Assembly (NCBI RefSeq): GCF_001039355.2 | Contig: NW_019775559.1 | Coordinates: 1 to 56,538, forward strand | Source: Lingula anatina | Lineage: Eukaryota; Brachiopoda; Lingulata; Lingulida; Lingulidae | Reading direction: 5' to 3' | Length of the DNA: 56,538 bases | Shown here: piece after piece, positions 11,690 to 26,101 of the stretch | Numbering within the stretch: the stretch's first letter is position 1 | Layout of the letters: each line of letters opens with the position of its first letter | Notes under the pieces: generated by a model | What the model was told of the DNA's origin: nothing | Seen by the model: only the letters and a program-made list of their open reading frames with translations | Databases searched by the model: none | Program-made: the position numbers and the translations under genes

Positions 11690-13320
11690 TTAAACAGATT
11701 TATTTCTACAATAATGATATATACAAAATAAATAAATTCAGAGCAGGCGGCACGTCGCCACAGCATTACATTATGTGCTCGCCTGCGGTATTATAGTAAA
11801 TCGTAAATAAATAGATTAATTATAACGATATAAAGGTAAAAATAATGCGTTAATTTAAATGAAAGTAAATAAATGAGTTAAGTATGATAATATAGAAGTA
11901 ATAATAATAATTGTGATAACACTATTAGAACACATATAAATATTGGTGAGAGCAACAGGGAAGGGGGCCTAGGCACGGGGAGATGTATGCGGGAAGTGAC
12001 AGACCAGCTGATCAGGAGAGGGAGACGGGTGGGTGGACTTGTCAAAGAATTTAAACATTATCAATTAAAAACCACGAAACAATTTCAAAGACTTTGTCGT
12101 TCTGTCCAGTTGTTAAAGTTTTGTGACCGTGTAAAAACAAAGAAATCTTATCAAGTTGCGTTCTAAAGTTTGTATTGTTAGCACCCAGGACACTCTCAAT
12201 AGACAAATGAAAACCACGATACTTCAACTGCCTCAGTGGGCCCTGGAAGAAAAAATGGCGTATAGTCTCAGGTTTCCCACACGAGCAGTTTGGAGAATTC
12301 ACCGAATTCCAATTGTGGTTATATAGTTGGGATTTGAACAAAAGATCTACACGTGCACGGTTTAGATATTTTTCATTCTTTCTTTCTAACTTTAGGGTGA
12401 TTGTTGATAACGAACCAGGAAAGAGTTCACATTTCAAAGAATGCTTAAGTGACGCGACATTTAGGGTGTACTTCTGTTCGAGACTGAGACTATTCCATGA
12501 CGATAAGAGTAAGTATTCAGGACCCTGGAAAGTAAACTTAGCTGGGATAATGTAATCTCTGTACGAGGACTCTCTTGTTTGCGAGATCATTGGATTTTTA
12601 AAAGACAAGAAATCTCTGATTATATATGTAGGAGCCATGTTGTGATGAGTGGAGAACTCAATCAACTCAATCTGTTTTGCATGCATTATTCTACGGTTTT
12701 CCAGAGTAGCCCAGTTCAACACTTTAAGAACCTTAAGTGCGTTCGAACCAGGCAGAGCACCCAAAAACAAGCAGACCAGCTTGTTAATGTATAGAAGAAA
12801 GTTTAGAAAGATTCCTTTTAGTTGCTGAGTGATAAAGGATGTCGCAGTAATCAAGACAAGACAGAACGTAGGCGTTGTAGGGTATAGTATGTTCAAGTGC
12901 CTAGATCGGAGACTATGAGACAGGAACTTAAGAGGGTTCAGGGCCTTTTGGGCCTTAGTAGCTAAATAACTAATATGTTCGGCACTAGACAGTTTGGAGT
13001 CTACGAATCCGAATCCGGATTCGTAGTACGAATCCGAGATGTACGAAGTACGAATCCGAGATGTTTATGGATGGTTTCCGGGGTATCATTAAGTCACATA
13101 ATATTAAATTTCTGTATTTATTTGCTGTGTCCTTGGTAGAGAATATGACCTCACAACTCTTATCAGGTTTGAACTCCAGTTTCCACCTTGAAGACCATTA
13201 GTCAAGCTTTGAAAGATCCGATTGAATTGTATCGTGCGATTGGCTGTCAGAAGGAATAAACTGAGCAAAAGGCGCCTTACCCCCTTTATACAAGCAGGGG
13301 TACCTAGCAATAGTCCAAAA
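11690..13320 (-). mobile_element. decayed non-LTR retrotransposon (LINE) 3' fragment
   Basis: On the minus strand the longest frame (12896-12051, 281 codons) contains KVLNWATLENRR, then a region ending SWNSLSLEQK, then RARVDLLFKSQLYNHNW and a terminal Cys-rich knuckle CSCGKPETIRHFF. This order is typical of the C-terminus of CR1/jockey-like ORF2. Upstream, in other frames, are AEHISYLATKAQKALN (about 12970-12920) and GNWSSNLIRVVRSYS-like pieces (13310-13104) that correspond to the end of the reverse transcriptase. Frame changes between them show it is dead. 13005-13062 holds tandem TACGAATCCGAGATG repeats that interrupt the RT-like sequence. The 5' end is missing. Confidence 0.82.
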
Positions 13321-14229
13321 AATTCTAAAAGACGCCGTGTCTAGACCCAAATTTTAAGATAAGATTGCATATATCCTCTTTCAATTTGTTTTGTTGCTAA
13401 TTGATTTTCCGTATTAGCGGCGTTCGCTTCAGGACGCACGAAATGGATGGCCACCTGACAATTGTGGTAATTGATAAACAAGATTTTCTATTCTCCATGG
13501 CATTGCCATGCCTTAGAATTCAACATGATCATGAAGCGTCGTGTCATCCACAGGGATGTGTATAGTCTCGAAACTGAGATAGTTAGGCCTACGTGTTGGC
13601 AGAGAGAGAGAGAGAGAGGGAGAGAGGGAGGGAGAAGGAGAGATTGCAAACAAATTTGACTGACATCAATCTAGGCTTATTTATCAGTTTATCGTCGGTT
13701 AAGTATTGCTGCACGAGATACTCTGTTGTCATTCCAAATTCGCCCTATTATAGAACCCGAATACACACATGATGCAGCTTAGAGATCTATGTCTTGTTAA
13801 TTGTTAATTCTACTGTTTTGAGGGGGGCGTCTAATATATATCGTGTTGGAATATTGGATGGCAGGTGAAGCTTTCTAGTGGCAACTAAGAGAGCATTCAC
13901 ATTGAGAAGAGCAGAGGTATAACAAGACCGAGACCTACATGAAAGGAAGACCGCGTAATCCTTTAATGGTCTCTCAGTGACATTCATTGTGAATGCTCTC
14001 AAAATCTTTTAAGGAACTATTCAAGCCTTAAACTGAATTTACAATTGAGATTGTATGTGATGGCATTACCTCACTGCCAATGTAAATGTCCTAATTGCGT
14101 GTCCGCTTGGAACCGAATGCAATTGGGATCGTACCCTGAACTTATTAGGTTTGTTACAACTCCCTTGCTACTGAAAACCAATCGCACGTCCGATACACAA
14201 GAGAGAGAGAGAGAGGGGAGGGGGGGAAG

Positions 14230-14265
<36 letters not shown>

Positions 14266-14320
14266 AATGCAAGATTACAGTATACACAAGTATTTTCTTC
14301 CATGTTAATAATATTGTTTT
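13321..14320. other. non-genic stretch with two (GA)n tracts
   Basis: (GA)n-rich runs at about 13601-13644 and 14199-14264, plus the small MITE listed separately. No coding signal was seen outside frames produced by the GA repeats. Confidence 0.7.
13889..14000. mobile_element. 112-bp MITE with 17-bp terminal inverted repeats
   Basis: The left end GAGAGCATTCACATTGA (13889-13905) pairs with TCATTGTGAATGCTCTC (13984-14000), one mismatch in 17. The interior shows no coding. Flanking duplication not resolved. Confidence 0.7.
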
Positions 14321-17300
14321 TTAGCTGAGTGTGGCTTGTTTCACGTGCTTGTAGACATATTGACCTTTCCAAGAGATATTCAGCTTAACATATTGTTTCC
14401 ATACTAAAAACCACTGAAAGCGACATTTAGAGATTCAATGCCTTTACTGGATAATGTTATTTTCGACGCCTAATGGTTGAACGTTTCTCTCATCAGCAAA
14501 AGACAAATGAAAGAAAGCATGAAATGATGTAAATCGTTTTTATATACCCAGGTGCTCCTTTTGCCATTCGGGAGGGAAAGGTCCTTTTATTCAATACAAA
14601 TTTCTATGCATATGCTCAAAAATATACATTTGGAAGAAATGTGAACCCAGCATCACCCCTTCTCGCCCTGAGTTTCAGAGGAATGTAAAAAAAGCTTGGT
14701 CAAACAGTTAATGTTTCTTATAGGATGTGTTACTCAGGATACCACTCTTCTTTTCAACCTCAATTTGATCACGGTAACGTCTCTGATCAAAGCGCCTAAG
14801 GAGCCCTTTGTTTTGGTTCCATGGAAAACAAGTGTTAACAAGCGAGGCTATAGAATCTGTAGAAGCACTTAACACAGTACGCAACGAAGCCTGCAAATTT
14901 AATGCACTCTAGCAAGACCAAGTTATTGTCACAAATGGATTCCGGGATGCGGTCTTAAAACCTATGTTAAGCACATGCGGTTTACAATACCTTAGGATGA
15001 CCATTGAGGACAAAATGTAGCCTAAACTTTAAAGATAAACATGAAGAAAGATAAAAAGAACGATAAATCTTTGAAGTGGAAAATTTACCCACAAAAATTA
15101 CAAATCAAGGAATTAACCATTTCAAATCAGCCACTTCTGTTTGAAGGTGGATACTTCTGTGTGCCAATGGTGCTGCTTTTAATCCTGTGGGGCATGAATT
15201 ATCAAAGACGCTTTCCGATTAACACTCACGCTAACCGCCTACATGCAATAAGTGTTTATCCAAACGACGGACATATGAATGTATTGAAACAAAGGCAAAT
15301 GGCTAAAAAAAATTTTTCAATGTGGTTTATGGCAAAAAAAGACATCTTTAAAAGTTGTTCAGTAAGAAAAAGGGTGGGTGGGGTGGTAAGAATACCACAA
15401 CTGTTTAAAACCATCTATAATTCTGCCTCTATATACATTTTGATTTTTTAAAAGGTATAGCGTGCACTACTGAAGGATTGAATGCCTCCTTTTTTTCAGT
15501 CATTAATTTCCTGTCTTCTAAGTATTCAGAAAGGCGAGGTAGGGTTGTTGCAAAGCACGAGCATAAAGGTGTCCCTGGCTGCTCGTTGACATTCTGAAAA
15601 AATCTTAAAAGAAAGAGCGGATTGACGCAGCCGCTCCGGCTAGACGACACATATAATATTCAGACGAAAACTAACATATGTCTCTTTATACAAACAAACC
15701 ACTTAAATATTATCAGTGGGTCGACATATTGGTACGGACACGTTAATATGAGACAAAGACTGCAATGAATAAGTAAATAAATAAATGATGTAAAAATGGA
15801 GGAAAGAAAAGTTTTAGAGCTTAAGTGAGCTCACCAATATTCTACTAAGGTGCACGAGAAATGATGAGAGCGTTTCGAATCCTTGTTTAGTTGGATAGTT
15901 CAAGCATTAATGATTTATTGCATTACTTCAAGCAAATAAAAAGAATGACACCTTAATGGCATGCTAGATAATTTAGAAGGAAGTAAGCTTTAATGTAAAC
16001 CCTACCTAATACAAACCCTAATTTGAAATTACACTGGAAATCACAGAAGGCCTCACTACGTCAATACACCTATTTAAAGAAAATGTTGGTGATTTTGAAC
16101 ATCTTCCATAATGCGCCTCAGGACAGTTTAAATAAGCCCGAGGTACTGGAAACAGCAGAGCTACACTGATGTACCAGTATAGTGGAGGCAAGCTTCCAGC
16201 AAAATTTGGAACTCGGGGTATAGAGGTTAAAATACACAATAAAGTGTACTAGAACATAGTATAGGCCTAGGTTTACACAACTCAAGTTGAATGGAAGGGA
16301 CTTTGATATACCCAATCATCAATATATAACCAGTGGCAGATCCAAATGGGGGCACAGCCCTTTGTATTTTTGTTAAGGTGTCCGGGGTAAAAATTTCCCA
16401 CGAAAAACTCATTTCAATCTAACATAATGTTGGGAATGATATTGACTCTACTACTGGATCATACGTATTTGAAACGGGTGTCGCAACTTTATTACAAGAC
16501 CCTCTTCAGTTGGACTGATGTTGAGCTGTCATCGATGTCACATGGTGACAATCTTCACGGGATGTCACCACGTATTTCGTGTGTGCTTCTTGTCTTGGTA
16601 CGCGAAAAACAACAAATTTTAAGATTCGCCTACCCTTGAGTACTGTACATGGGCTACTTAAAATGTTTAATGTATAATGTATAATTTCAAATATATATAT
16701 ATCAGAATATTTGGAGAAATGCTAAAATGTTTGACTTTTTACTTCATTTTACCTATATTGCATGGCATTTCATAACTTTAAAAATTATCAATTTATCTCT
16801 GATAGTAAAAACAAAACACAGCAAATGTGTAACTAAAAATGTTAGGAGTATCACACTTTCAAGCAAATAAATGATTTCAACCTCTTATTTACATGTCACA
16901 TTATTCATAAAGCACCCGTATTGCTGGTTCAACGTCTAGGTTAATGTTAACTGGCGTGACTTAGCTTTCGTTTTGTATACTAAGTTTTATCATTTATGAA
17001 TTCTTTTTTGCTGTAAATTAACAAAACCTACGGCCAACAGACAAGACTGACCAAAGGTAGAGATAAAAATTTTGCCAGGGGTGAAACACCCTGTGATTAA
17101 CGACAATGTGGCATCTCAACACTTATAACGATACTCGTTCAACTTGCTCAAAATATTTTCATAATAAAGAAATGGTATAGAATAGAATGTACAATGGACA
17201 TGATGTGATAAATTCAATTCTCAACACCATAGTTTTAATTGTGGTACATAATCTTATGTCTATGGCACGAGTTAAGAGAAGAAAATGCAGGTTAATTAGT

Positions 17301-20300
17301 ACATATCCACTGTCTTCAGCCTCATTAATCTTCATGCAACAAAGCACCCCGGTAGTTTTCACCGTAACAAAGCCATGTTCTTTTGGCTGACTGAATCGGT
17401 TCAATAATGTTCGGTGTTATGTAAGAAGTCAAATGCATCCCAGAGTTTGTCACTTATTGTTCCTTTGATTTAAAAATCGTTCATGCACATGGACTGAATC
17501 TGACACAAGCCGACCTAATATTCTAAAAAGTTTTTGAAAATCGATACAATGTAACAAGTAACACGTAGGGGAAACGGTGTGATTTCTCAACGGTGATTAA
17601 CAACCTAGGTAAAATGCCAACTCTAGTAAACTATTAAATCGTATCTATATAAATTGTTTTCTAAATGTAGTTAACATTATTTCTTAACAGTACTAAAAAC
17701 CTTGACATGGGAACGACACAAGACAGCAATGCTCTTTTTACATTTACTAAAAGAGAGAGCCAGAGAGACTGACTTTACTATGATTAATTCTCAACATCCG
17801 TCTTACCATCTGCAATTCTGGTACCGATTATCGCATCTAGATTCACGTTTTCGATTTCTTCCGAAAAAAAATGTAATATTCCTTGCACTGACATAATCAC
17901 GGTTCGAAGTAAATCTCTGTTTACGTTGTAACTGGAGCCAAAATGCTGTAGATGTTTGATGTCATCATTAACAAATCCAGATACAATGGCTGAACATACA
18001 CACATAAGCAACGGAAATTGAATTATCGTCATGCTTATCTTCAACATAAAGTGCCCTACGACATGAACTTAAATATCGCTGAATGGAAAGCTGGAGTGCC
18101 TTAAACAAGGTTTTAAGCCAAAATCTCTTCGTGTGGGAGGTGCGACGCAAGTTCCTGTTTTGTCCTCAACAATCCTCAAATTTAGTTCTATCGATGTTTT
18201 AATAAGACTAAACGCGACAGAAATTAAAGAGACACCTTGCGTGCAAATAGATGATGGGTGATTAAGACTAGAAAGGTGTTGTTAATGGCAGCATTCATCG
18301 ATTCCCCCCAAACAGGCAATGGTTTGTAATTGAATATACGTAAACTGTCCAACTGTCCAATGAAAATACATCTCTGACGTCGGCCATAAGCTGCAATGCA
18401 GATATTCAGCATCAGTATTCAGTCTGTTTCGCATCATCTTTTGCGTTGTTTGAAAACTTCGTCACGGTTTCTTGCATTAGGCAATATTTGAATTTGTTGT
18501 TTGTTTTCTTTCTGCGCTTGCTCTTCGTTTTTCCCCCGCTTTGATTATCCTTTTGACAAACTCTGAAAAAATTTAACAAACACATAACTGTTAACACTTT
18601 TGAAGCATATTTTCCAATAAGCTGATTAATTTCATTTTAAGGCTCGCCGTTTTGTGTGAATAAAAAACGTATGTCATTGTTTGACCTGTGCATGTCACAA
18701 ATACATGGTATTATTTTCCCTACATACACTGTACCTCAAATTTGTAAAAAAAAAAAAAAAACATTTGTTATGTTTAATAATTAAGTGTTATGTTTTGGCA
18801 TAAACGGACAAACTATCGGGTTGAGCTTTGGAGGAAAGACTACCCGCCACCACTTCTACATGTACATTCAGCGGCGTTTACTTCGCATAATCATTGGAGG
18901 TAACAGGGATATATCGCCGAAAGTTTTGTATTTCATATAATGTAAATGCAATATGTAATCATTTGCTTCGGATATCTCGTCACGCTTCGCCAGTATGTTT
19001 ACTTCTACAAGAGTTCTTGCAGCATTTATTAATTTTGTTGTATAGTTTTAACTTTTTAATAAATTGGCAGGAAAATGCAACCACTTAATTTAGAAGCAGC
19101 CGAAATGGTGGCAGACGTCGTCTGGATATGTGGTCGAATCTTTATGAGACAACAGCTTGATAAGTATTCCATTAGTTTAATGTATAAAAATGTGATTTCC
19201 ACGTCCTTCCTTTTAGTGTCTTTAGTGGGAGAGCATTAAAATGCCCATTGCCTTATCCCCTGACGGTTCCAATTCCGCGTACCAGAAACCCAAGCTTTTG
19301 CAATATTATCTTACATTTGGGTCCTGTAAAAACCATGGAAATAAGTTATAAAATGCACAAGTTAAACGTGGATGTCCATAAATCCATATCATTAACCCTG
19401 TTTACCCTGTTCATATCAACAGGAAGTCACCAGATCTACTGTACGTATGTGTTTTTGTCTTCTTTGTGAATGTGAATGTTCACCTTGCCGGTTTGTCTAG
19501 AGACATAATTACTATAGACTGCGGTTAGAGTTAGCTGTTCTCTAAACATAACACTAAACACCTCCACTCAATCATATCTGGCATTTTGTTAACTGGCTTT
19601 TAAAATTTTGAAAAGTCGATCAGTTTTGTGAAGAATACGACGTGCACCTGCGGCATTCTAATCAAGCACTGGTTCACGATTTGAATACCCTGCATCCTAC
19701 GCCTCGATGTTCTTAAATCAGAGGCCTTTGTTTAAAATACTGAATTAATAGAATATGCCGCTTGTCAAAATTGGTTAGAAAACGTTGACAAGTTTATGAT
19801 GTTATCATAAAACGTGTACTGTAACGTGTTTTTGTTTATTGTTTATTCTGTGTGGTTTGCACAATGCCCTTTCTGGAATCCATCACGCCACGTGACTTTG
19901 TTAAGTAACATTTTTGAAGTTGGCGTAAACACAAAAATAAATGATAAACAAATAGTATGTCCTTCATTCTTAGATCATTCGATCTATCATCCAAACGATT
20001 AATTTAGAAGAAAAATGCTTGCATGTCCACCACAATGAATGGCACTCTGCTTCATAGTTGTAAAACCTTTTTTTTTTTCATTCAGATGTGTCTATATGAA
20101 AAACGAGGAAAAAAACAGAAATAAATATAGAGAAACCGTTAGAAAAGGCTCACTACTTCCAAAGTTGTTTGGTTGATACGACATGTTAGACATGACGAAG
20201 CAAAGAAAGCACGGAAGAAAAGGCCACCACCTTTGCTCTATCAGTTCATTTCAACGCCTATACAATGACTAGACATAAAAAGTACAGTGATAGAAATTGA

Positions 20301-21637
20301 CCTTTTTGCATGCGAACGCGGTGATTTTATTCTATTTTCTTCTGTTCCACTTCGTTCTGTGACAACTTTATGAAATGATATGAATAATGGGATTCGTGAC
20401 ATAAAGTGTGCGGAAATGATACAGAATCGTTGCAGATATCACGCCGGTCACACAACATCCCTTTAAGAAAATAACCAAAGTGGAAAAGAGACCCAGATCT
20501 TGAAAAGTAATAAAAACAAGTAGGTGTCGTAGATAATGAGGTGTGTATGCCTTCTTTGCAAAACAGAACTCATATTGCGATTTATTAATGTTATGAGACG
20601 TCATGCACATCGACCCACTGAGCACGGCTGTGTTTTTGCTTTTCAGATGTATGAAAAATTCGATCTCAAGTTGGATGGGATCGTTAAATGGAGTAATTTT
20701 AGTTTCTTCCAGATATTAGTCCCATTTCCGTGTCGCTCTTTGATGAGATGCACTATCTAATAAGCCTTCAGATCTCCATCGATGCTTTAATAATGTTGTT
20801 TATTGCATTTAAAACTTTTTGCAATTAAATTAAAGAAGGCAATCTCTTTCTGAGCCAACAGGAAATGGTTGCTTTATCACCGAATGGAGAAGTAAAAAGG
20901 CCGTGTTCAGCACCGTTTTAGAAAGAAACGTTTTAAATAAAATCAGCTGTGTTCTCTATTATTTCGCCATACTCATAATGTTACCACTCAACTCTGGGGT
21001 TGCAGAGGGATTTCGTAGCGGGACGTGCAATCCAACGTTCTCTTCCCGGCATTTAAACTGAAATTGTTTTTCTTAAAGCCGTTCTGAACGCGACCTGGGT
21101 TACGTTTAACGCATTTTTACGGCTTTTATTCCTTATGCTTTTTTTGTCGCGTTTGATTGATAGTAAGTCACCATAGATCTGTTTTATGTCAGCCTTCGGC
21201 TTATGTTTAATTCATCTCTAAATGTCTCGATTGAATACGAGCAGTCATTAGTTCGATGCTTTTAGACGTGAATTAACTGCGAGATGGGGAAAGGCTAAAG
21301 ACAGAAAGGTTTATTAGCATCAAGCAGGATTGACTGTGAGCTAGACGCAACATTTAGTAGACACGTTCACTCTGCGTTTTGGGCATTTTGCCACATTGGC
21401 ATTTGATATCATTTCTGACATCTAACATATAGAAATCCATGCAGAATTAGGCCCTTTAAGTTCACACAGTTTGGTTCGGTATATCTGTTCATTCATGTTA
21501 TGTAGACTTCTGCTCGATTGATTACTGAGCTGTCACTTAATTCGATTCAGAACCATTTCCATCTTAACACATGAGATTTAGACGCGCTGTTAATTGCATC
21601 TTTTAAATGACAGACTTGGAATATCAGCCAGTATGCT

Positions 21638-21769
21638 TACCCTCTACCAGGGCCACAGAATGATTTTTCACTAGATATTAACAGATATGTCTCTGGTTGA
21701 ATAAGTGGCCAATCTCTGTCACCACAGCAAAAATGTCCACAATAATAGATGCAGCCCTGGTAGAGGGTA
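21638..21769. mobile_element. TACCCTCTACCAG MITE, copy A
   Basis: TACCCTCTACCAGGGCC at 21638-21654 and its reverse complement GCCCTGGTAGAGGGTA at 21754-21769. The element is 132 bp. The outer TA on each side may be a target duplication. Related copies lie at 28814-28948 and 36312-36441. Confidence 0.8.
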
Positions 21770-23459
21770 CAGTATATATGCTTAGCTAAATAGAAAAAGG
21801 ACACGAGTTCTGTTAAAAAGTATGAATTGTGGACATTCTGTGGCTGTATGATATTGTCAACGGAATTTAAGGTGTCTCGCTAAAATGAAATTATTGGTGA
21901 TGTAGATGTGGTCGTGTCCATCGTTTAAGCACTGTGAATATCATTCGCATCTAAGTCTTAAAATTATTTTTCTAAGGAGCGGCAATAATCGAAGACGTTT
22001 AACTTCTTTTGTGGCCGAGATTACTTATAATGAAGTTGCTTTTAGAGCTGTTTGAAGAAAAACATTTTATAGCGACATTAATTGTGCCCCTTGAGGACAT
22101 TGAGAGTAGTAACTTGATTTTAACCATTGCTGTACAACCCCCTTTAAACCGGCGTTAAGCGGTCAACAGAATTTGCGATTTCCGGGAGGACCGAGAGAAT
22201 GGACTGGCTGCACTGCATTCACGTCACTGTTTCCTGAAGTAAGGATTCAAGCTTCTTGTGAAAACCGATCTGATCATGCCTGGACATAACCGCCTTCTCC
22301 CCACTTTGCTATTATACCAGAATGTCGTGATGTTTTTCTCATGGAGTTCATGCAAGCTTTAAATGAGGAGGCAATTCTTATAATACGTATTAGCCTATAT
22401 AATAGGTGTGTCTTCTCCGCCATTACACGGATGATCCACGAAAGACAATGGTATGATTTTGAAAGAAAGGATGTATCTTTTTAATCTACTTCTTTATTGT
22501 CGATGAGTCATCTGTCTTTGAAGATAGAGAAAAAGAAGTGTCACCCTGCCACCTCTACTCAGTGTGACACGCAAAAGACATCTATCTTAAATGTCAACTT
22601 AAATTGATGTGAAAACACCGAGGTTTCTAAAGCTTTCTGTCAGGTTAATCGGTTACATGTTCGCAATCAAGTTTCCAAAGCCTCATCGGTTTTCTCGTCC
22701 ACATGAAGTCTTGTATAGAGCATAGATGTAGCAGACACATGTACTTTGTATCGTATCATCATTAGAACTCATCGATGTTGAAACAGAATATGACTAGAAT
22801 CTTGCTCGGCCGCACAACTAAAATAACCACTATGATTGCGGTATTTGTTGCGAAACCTCCACACTGTCTTTAAAGTGATTAAACTTTTTTAAGAATACTT
22901 TGATCGCTTTCGGCCTCTCATTGGCTGAATATTTTTTTAGTCTTTTTTTTTTTTTGTGTGTGTGTGTGTGTGAAATATAGCACTTTGTTCATAGACTTAT
23001 TTCTAAATAATTTTATAAATCTGTATAGCTATGAAATAAATATACCCCTGTTTTCCCTTCTTTTTTCTTTAATATTTGCCAGTGCTACAATCCAAGGTAT
23101 GTCTCCGTATCTAGAACTCTTTAAGGCATTAAAGCGTCTACGGCAAAAAGGAGGCTTTGATTAGACCGACCTTTATTTCCGCAACCCACTAATGCCATAT
23201 TCATAGAAACACATTCAATATCTTATATTACATGGCACTAAATTTCTTGTGGGGTTGCAAGGAAGTCCTTCACGTCCGATTAGATACACTGTACCTTATG
23301 CGGTTTTAATGCACAGTAAGCTTTTGTCCCTTGTAACCCATCATAAGATAAAAATCAATACGATTTTCATCCCTGTGTCCGTAAACGTGTCATAATTTAG
23401 GTTATGAGGCTTAGGGAGAATTGATATAATTGTTCCCAAAAAGGTTGGTACACCTAAAG

Positions 23460-23501
<42 letters not shown>

Positions 23502-23502
23502 T
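23460..23502. repeat. (ATT)n microsatellite
   Basis: About fourteen uninterrupted ATT units. Confidence 0.95.
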
Positions 23503-25883
23503 CATAGTTGGCCAATTGCCTTCAATACTCGTGATGATGTTTATGTAGTGCAACAAGTGCCCAATAAGCATCAAGCATATTTGAGCATTGACCACAAACG
23601 CGTATTGAGTATTGAGAATCAATTGCATTCAAGACAGATTCATATACTATGTAGTAAGTTTTGAATTTAAGGGGTTTTTTTTCACTGAAAAGGGAGACAT
23701 GCAAGTGTCGCTATTAAGAATGAATATCTTTTGCAATGTGCATCTTTAATGACGTTCCGTTCGAAATTTTTTCGAGTCAAGCAAAAAGAAATCTACGCGA
23801 AATTCACAAATATGGAAGGCTGCAGCAATCTTCTTGGACAAAGTGTATATAATACCACGTGAACCAAATGGTTCTTTTGTCGAGTCTGTTCAAAAATGGT
23901 TGCCCCCAAATATATATTATACGTTCTATCTTTATGTTAGACTTAAACAGAAATCATTAAGATGAAGTATTCCACATTCAAGTTAAAATTAATCAACAAC
24001 GGCATGTCATCGTGAAGAGCGGTTTAGGTCTGATAAAGGTCAAAACTTGTGGAATGCTTTGTCTTATGGCTTTTTTAGCATGATAACCATGTGACGAATG
24101 CATAGTACATCTCCCCCTTTATCTCTGCAAAAAAAAAGATCATTCGTCTCATGATACCCTCTGAGAACAACATATATCTCAGTGAGAGACGTGTCCTTGG
24201 AAGATCAAGCCATTTCCATTTTGATTTCATTTTGCGAGAGCTGCTACATTGCATTCTTACAGTTTTCGTGAAGGTGTTTCCCACAAACACAATTATTTGC
24301 ATTCTTGCTGAGTTGCTTTACCAGTAACATGCCGAGATTTCTGCATAATATTTTCATTTCTGCACTATATTTCTTTCCTCGGATTATACACAGCAACTTT
24401 CCTATTCAAAGGTCATAGCTCTTTCTTACCTGTCTCTTAGGTGAACTCGCTGCTGAAAACAGATATTGCAAAATGTAAATCAATCACACTCATCGGGACT
24501 AGATGAAGCCAGATTAATGTAAAGCATTCCACGAGGATTAACATAGCCACTTCCCAGCTTAAGCCATAACTCACCCGCTCTCCATTTTCAGCACCGATCG
24601 CCATGTCTTCCACTCCAGCGCTACACTGTATGCCACCAAGTATTGAAATTATCTAATTGTTTTGAAAAATGTTAGGGATTCCGCGCCCGTCAGAATACCA
24701 TCCATTATAATACAAGCAATTTCAGTACAGTTACTCCTTCGTTGAATTAGATCGGTCTCAAAGGAAGAAAATATTTTCATGAGGCGATCAGGCTTGGCCT
24801 GGCTGCTTAGGAAACAATAGCACATATTCGACAAATGGCTTTGTTCGAAAGTTACTATTGAAAAATCTTGGTCGTGGAAGCTCTTAGATATTCGCTGAAG
24901 ATTTATCAAGTTCCACGAGGCAGTTTTGGGTCACATTTTAAACGGATTAGTTATATTTATTAGTGAAATTTCCCCTCATTATTTTTAATAGTTCTTTTAA
25001 TTGTGATAATAAATCTGATTTAACAAATTACTTGCTAAAGAGTGATACACAATCGTTAATTTCATGGTTTTTTAGAATACAAAGGCACTAAATGAATAAT
25101 ACAAGAAAACACAAACCCTATAAAAAGGCGATCTTGAGCTAGTTCTATTCCAATTGTTGTGCGAAGCAATTAAGTTCACAGATTTTTTCCGGCAAACGGA
25201 TATTCATGAGGCCCTTAGGAGTAGAGGATAGATTTCTGAGGTAGCTCGCCACGCTGCCTAACGGTAGTATAGAATACATGTGCTGGTATTAACCGCAACT
25301 TTATGTACGAGGGAAGCACCCGTACAATTCTCTAAATAAGCATGCATGCAAGAGCGCGTGTGCGGGTGTGATGTGTGCGCGTGTACCAAAATTCGTATCT
25401 TTAATGTGTCTATGTATGTATGTATGTATGTGTATGCCATAATAAGTAATGAATTTCTTTGGCATTTAAATTGAAATAGATGGCATCTTGACAAAGACTC
25501 CATGTAAGCATTATAGAACTTGCTGGTGGGGATTATTGTATTTTGTCTTAGTGCGTTCTATATTCTAAATCTTGAGATATTGATTTTGGTTGCCTTTCAA
25601 CCCATTTCACAATGCTTAAATAAAAAGTAGTATGTCCATTTTGATGACGGTCACTTCAATAGTACTCTGTCATCTATTTTAAATACTCAAGATTTGGATG
25701 TTTCACCTTAAACATCTAGGTTTGAAGCCATAATTTAGTAAAAACAAGAAACCGCTTTGTGGTATTATAAGGTTTTTCTTTTGACGAATATACAGTTATT
25801 AACACTCTTAATTTGAAGGCAACGAAAATTGCGTTTTTAGCCGACTCGTTTAATGTTTAGTCAAAAATAAACGTTTAGGCTAG

Positions 25884-26101
25884 CCAATGGCGGGTCCAAG
25901 GCTTGGCACAGTGGGTCACGTGGTCTCATTACTTCGGGGGTACCCCCATTTCCCTCCTCTCCCTCCCAAGATAGAGCGTAACAAGCAAGACCTGACCAAT
26001 CTAAGCAATATCCCCTTCCCTGTACCCACATATTACAGTAAGATTATTTTTGTCTGCTATTTTAGAATTTTTGAGCGAATCTAATCGAATCCGCCCCCGT
26101 C
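25884..26101. mobile_element. possible hAT-like MITE
   Basis: The left end CCAATGGCGGGTCCAAGG and the right end CGAATCCGCCCCCGT resemble the widespread hAT terminal pattern CAGxGGCGGATCCAGG / ATCCGCCCCTG. The ends are diverged and no 8-bp target duplication is evident. A lone left-end-like CCAGTGGCAGATCCAAATGG lies at about 16330. Confidence 0.4.

Noticed and set aside
15041-15451. 136-codon plus-strand frame
   Set aside because: Lysine-rich start, no family resemblance and no neighbouring splice-consistent exon; expected by chance in AT-rich DNA.
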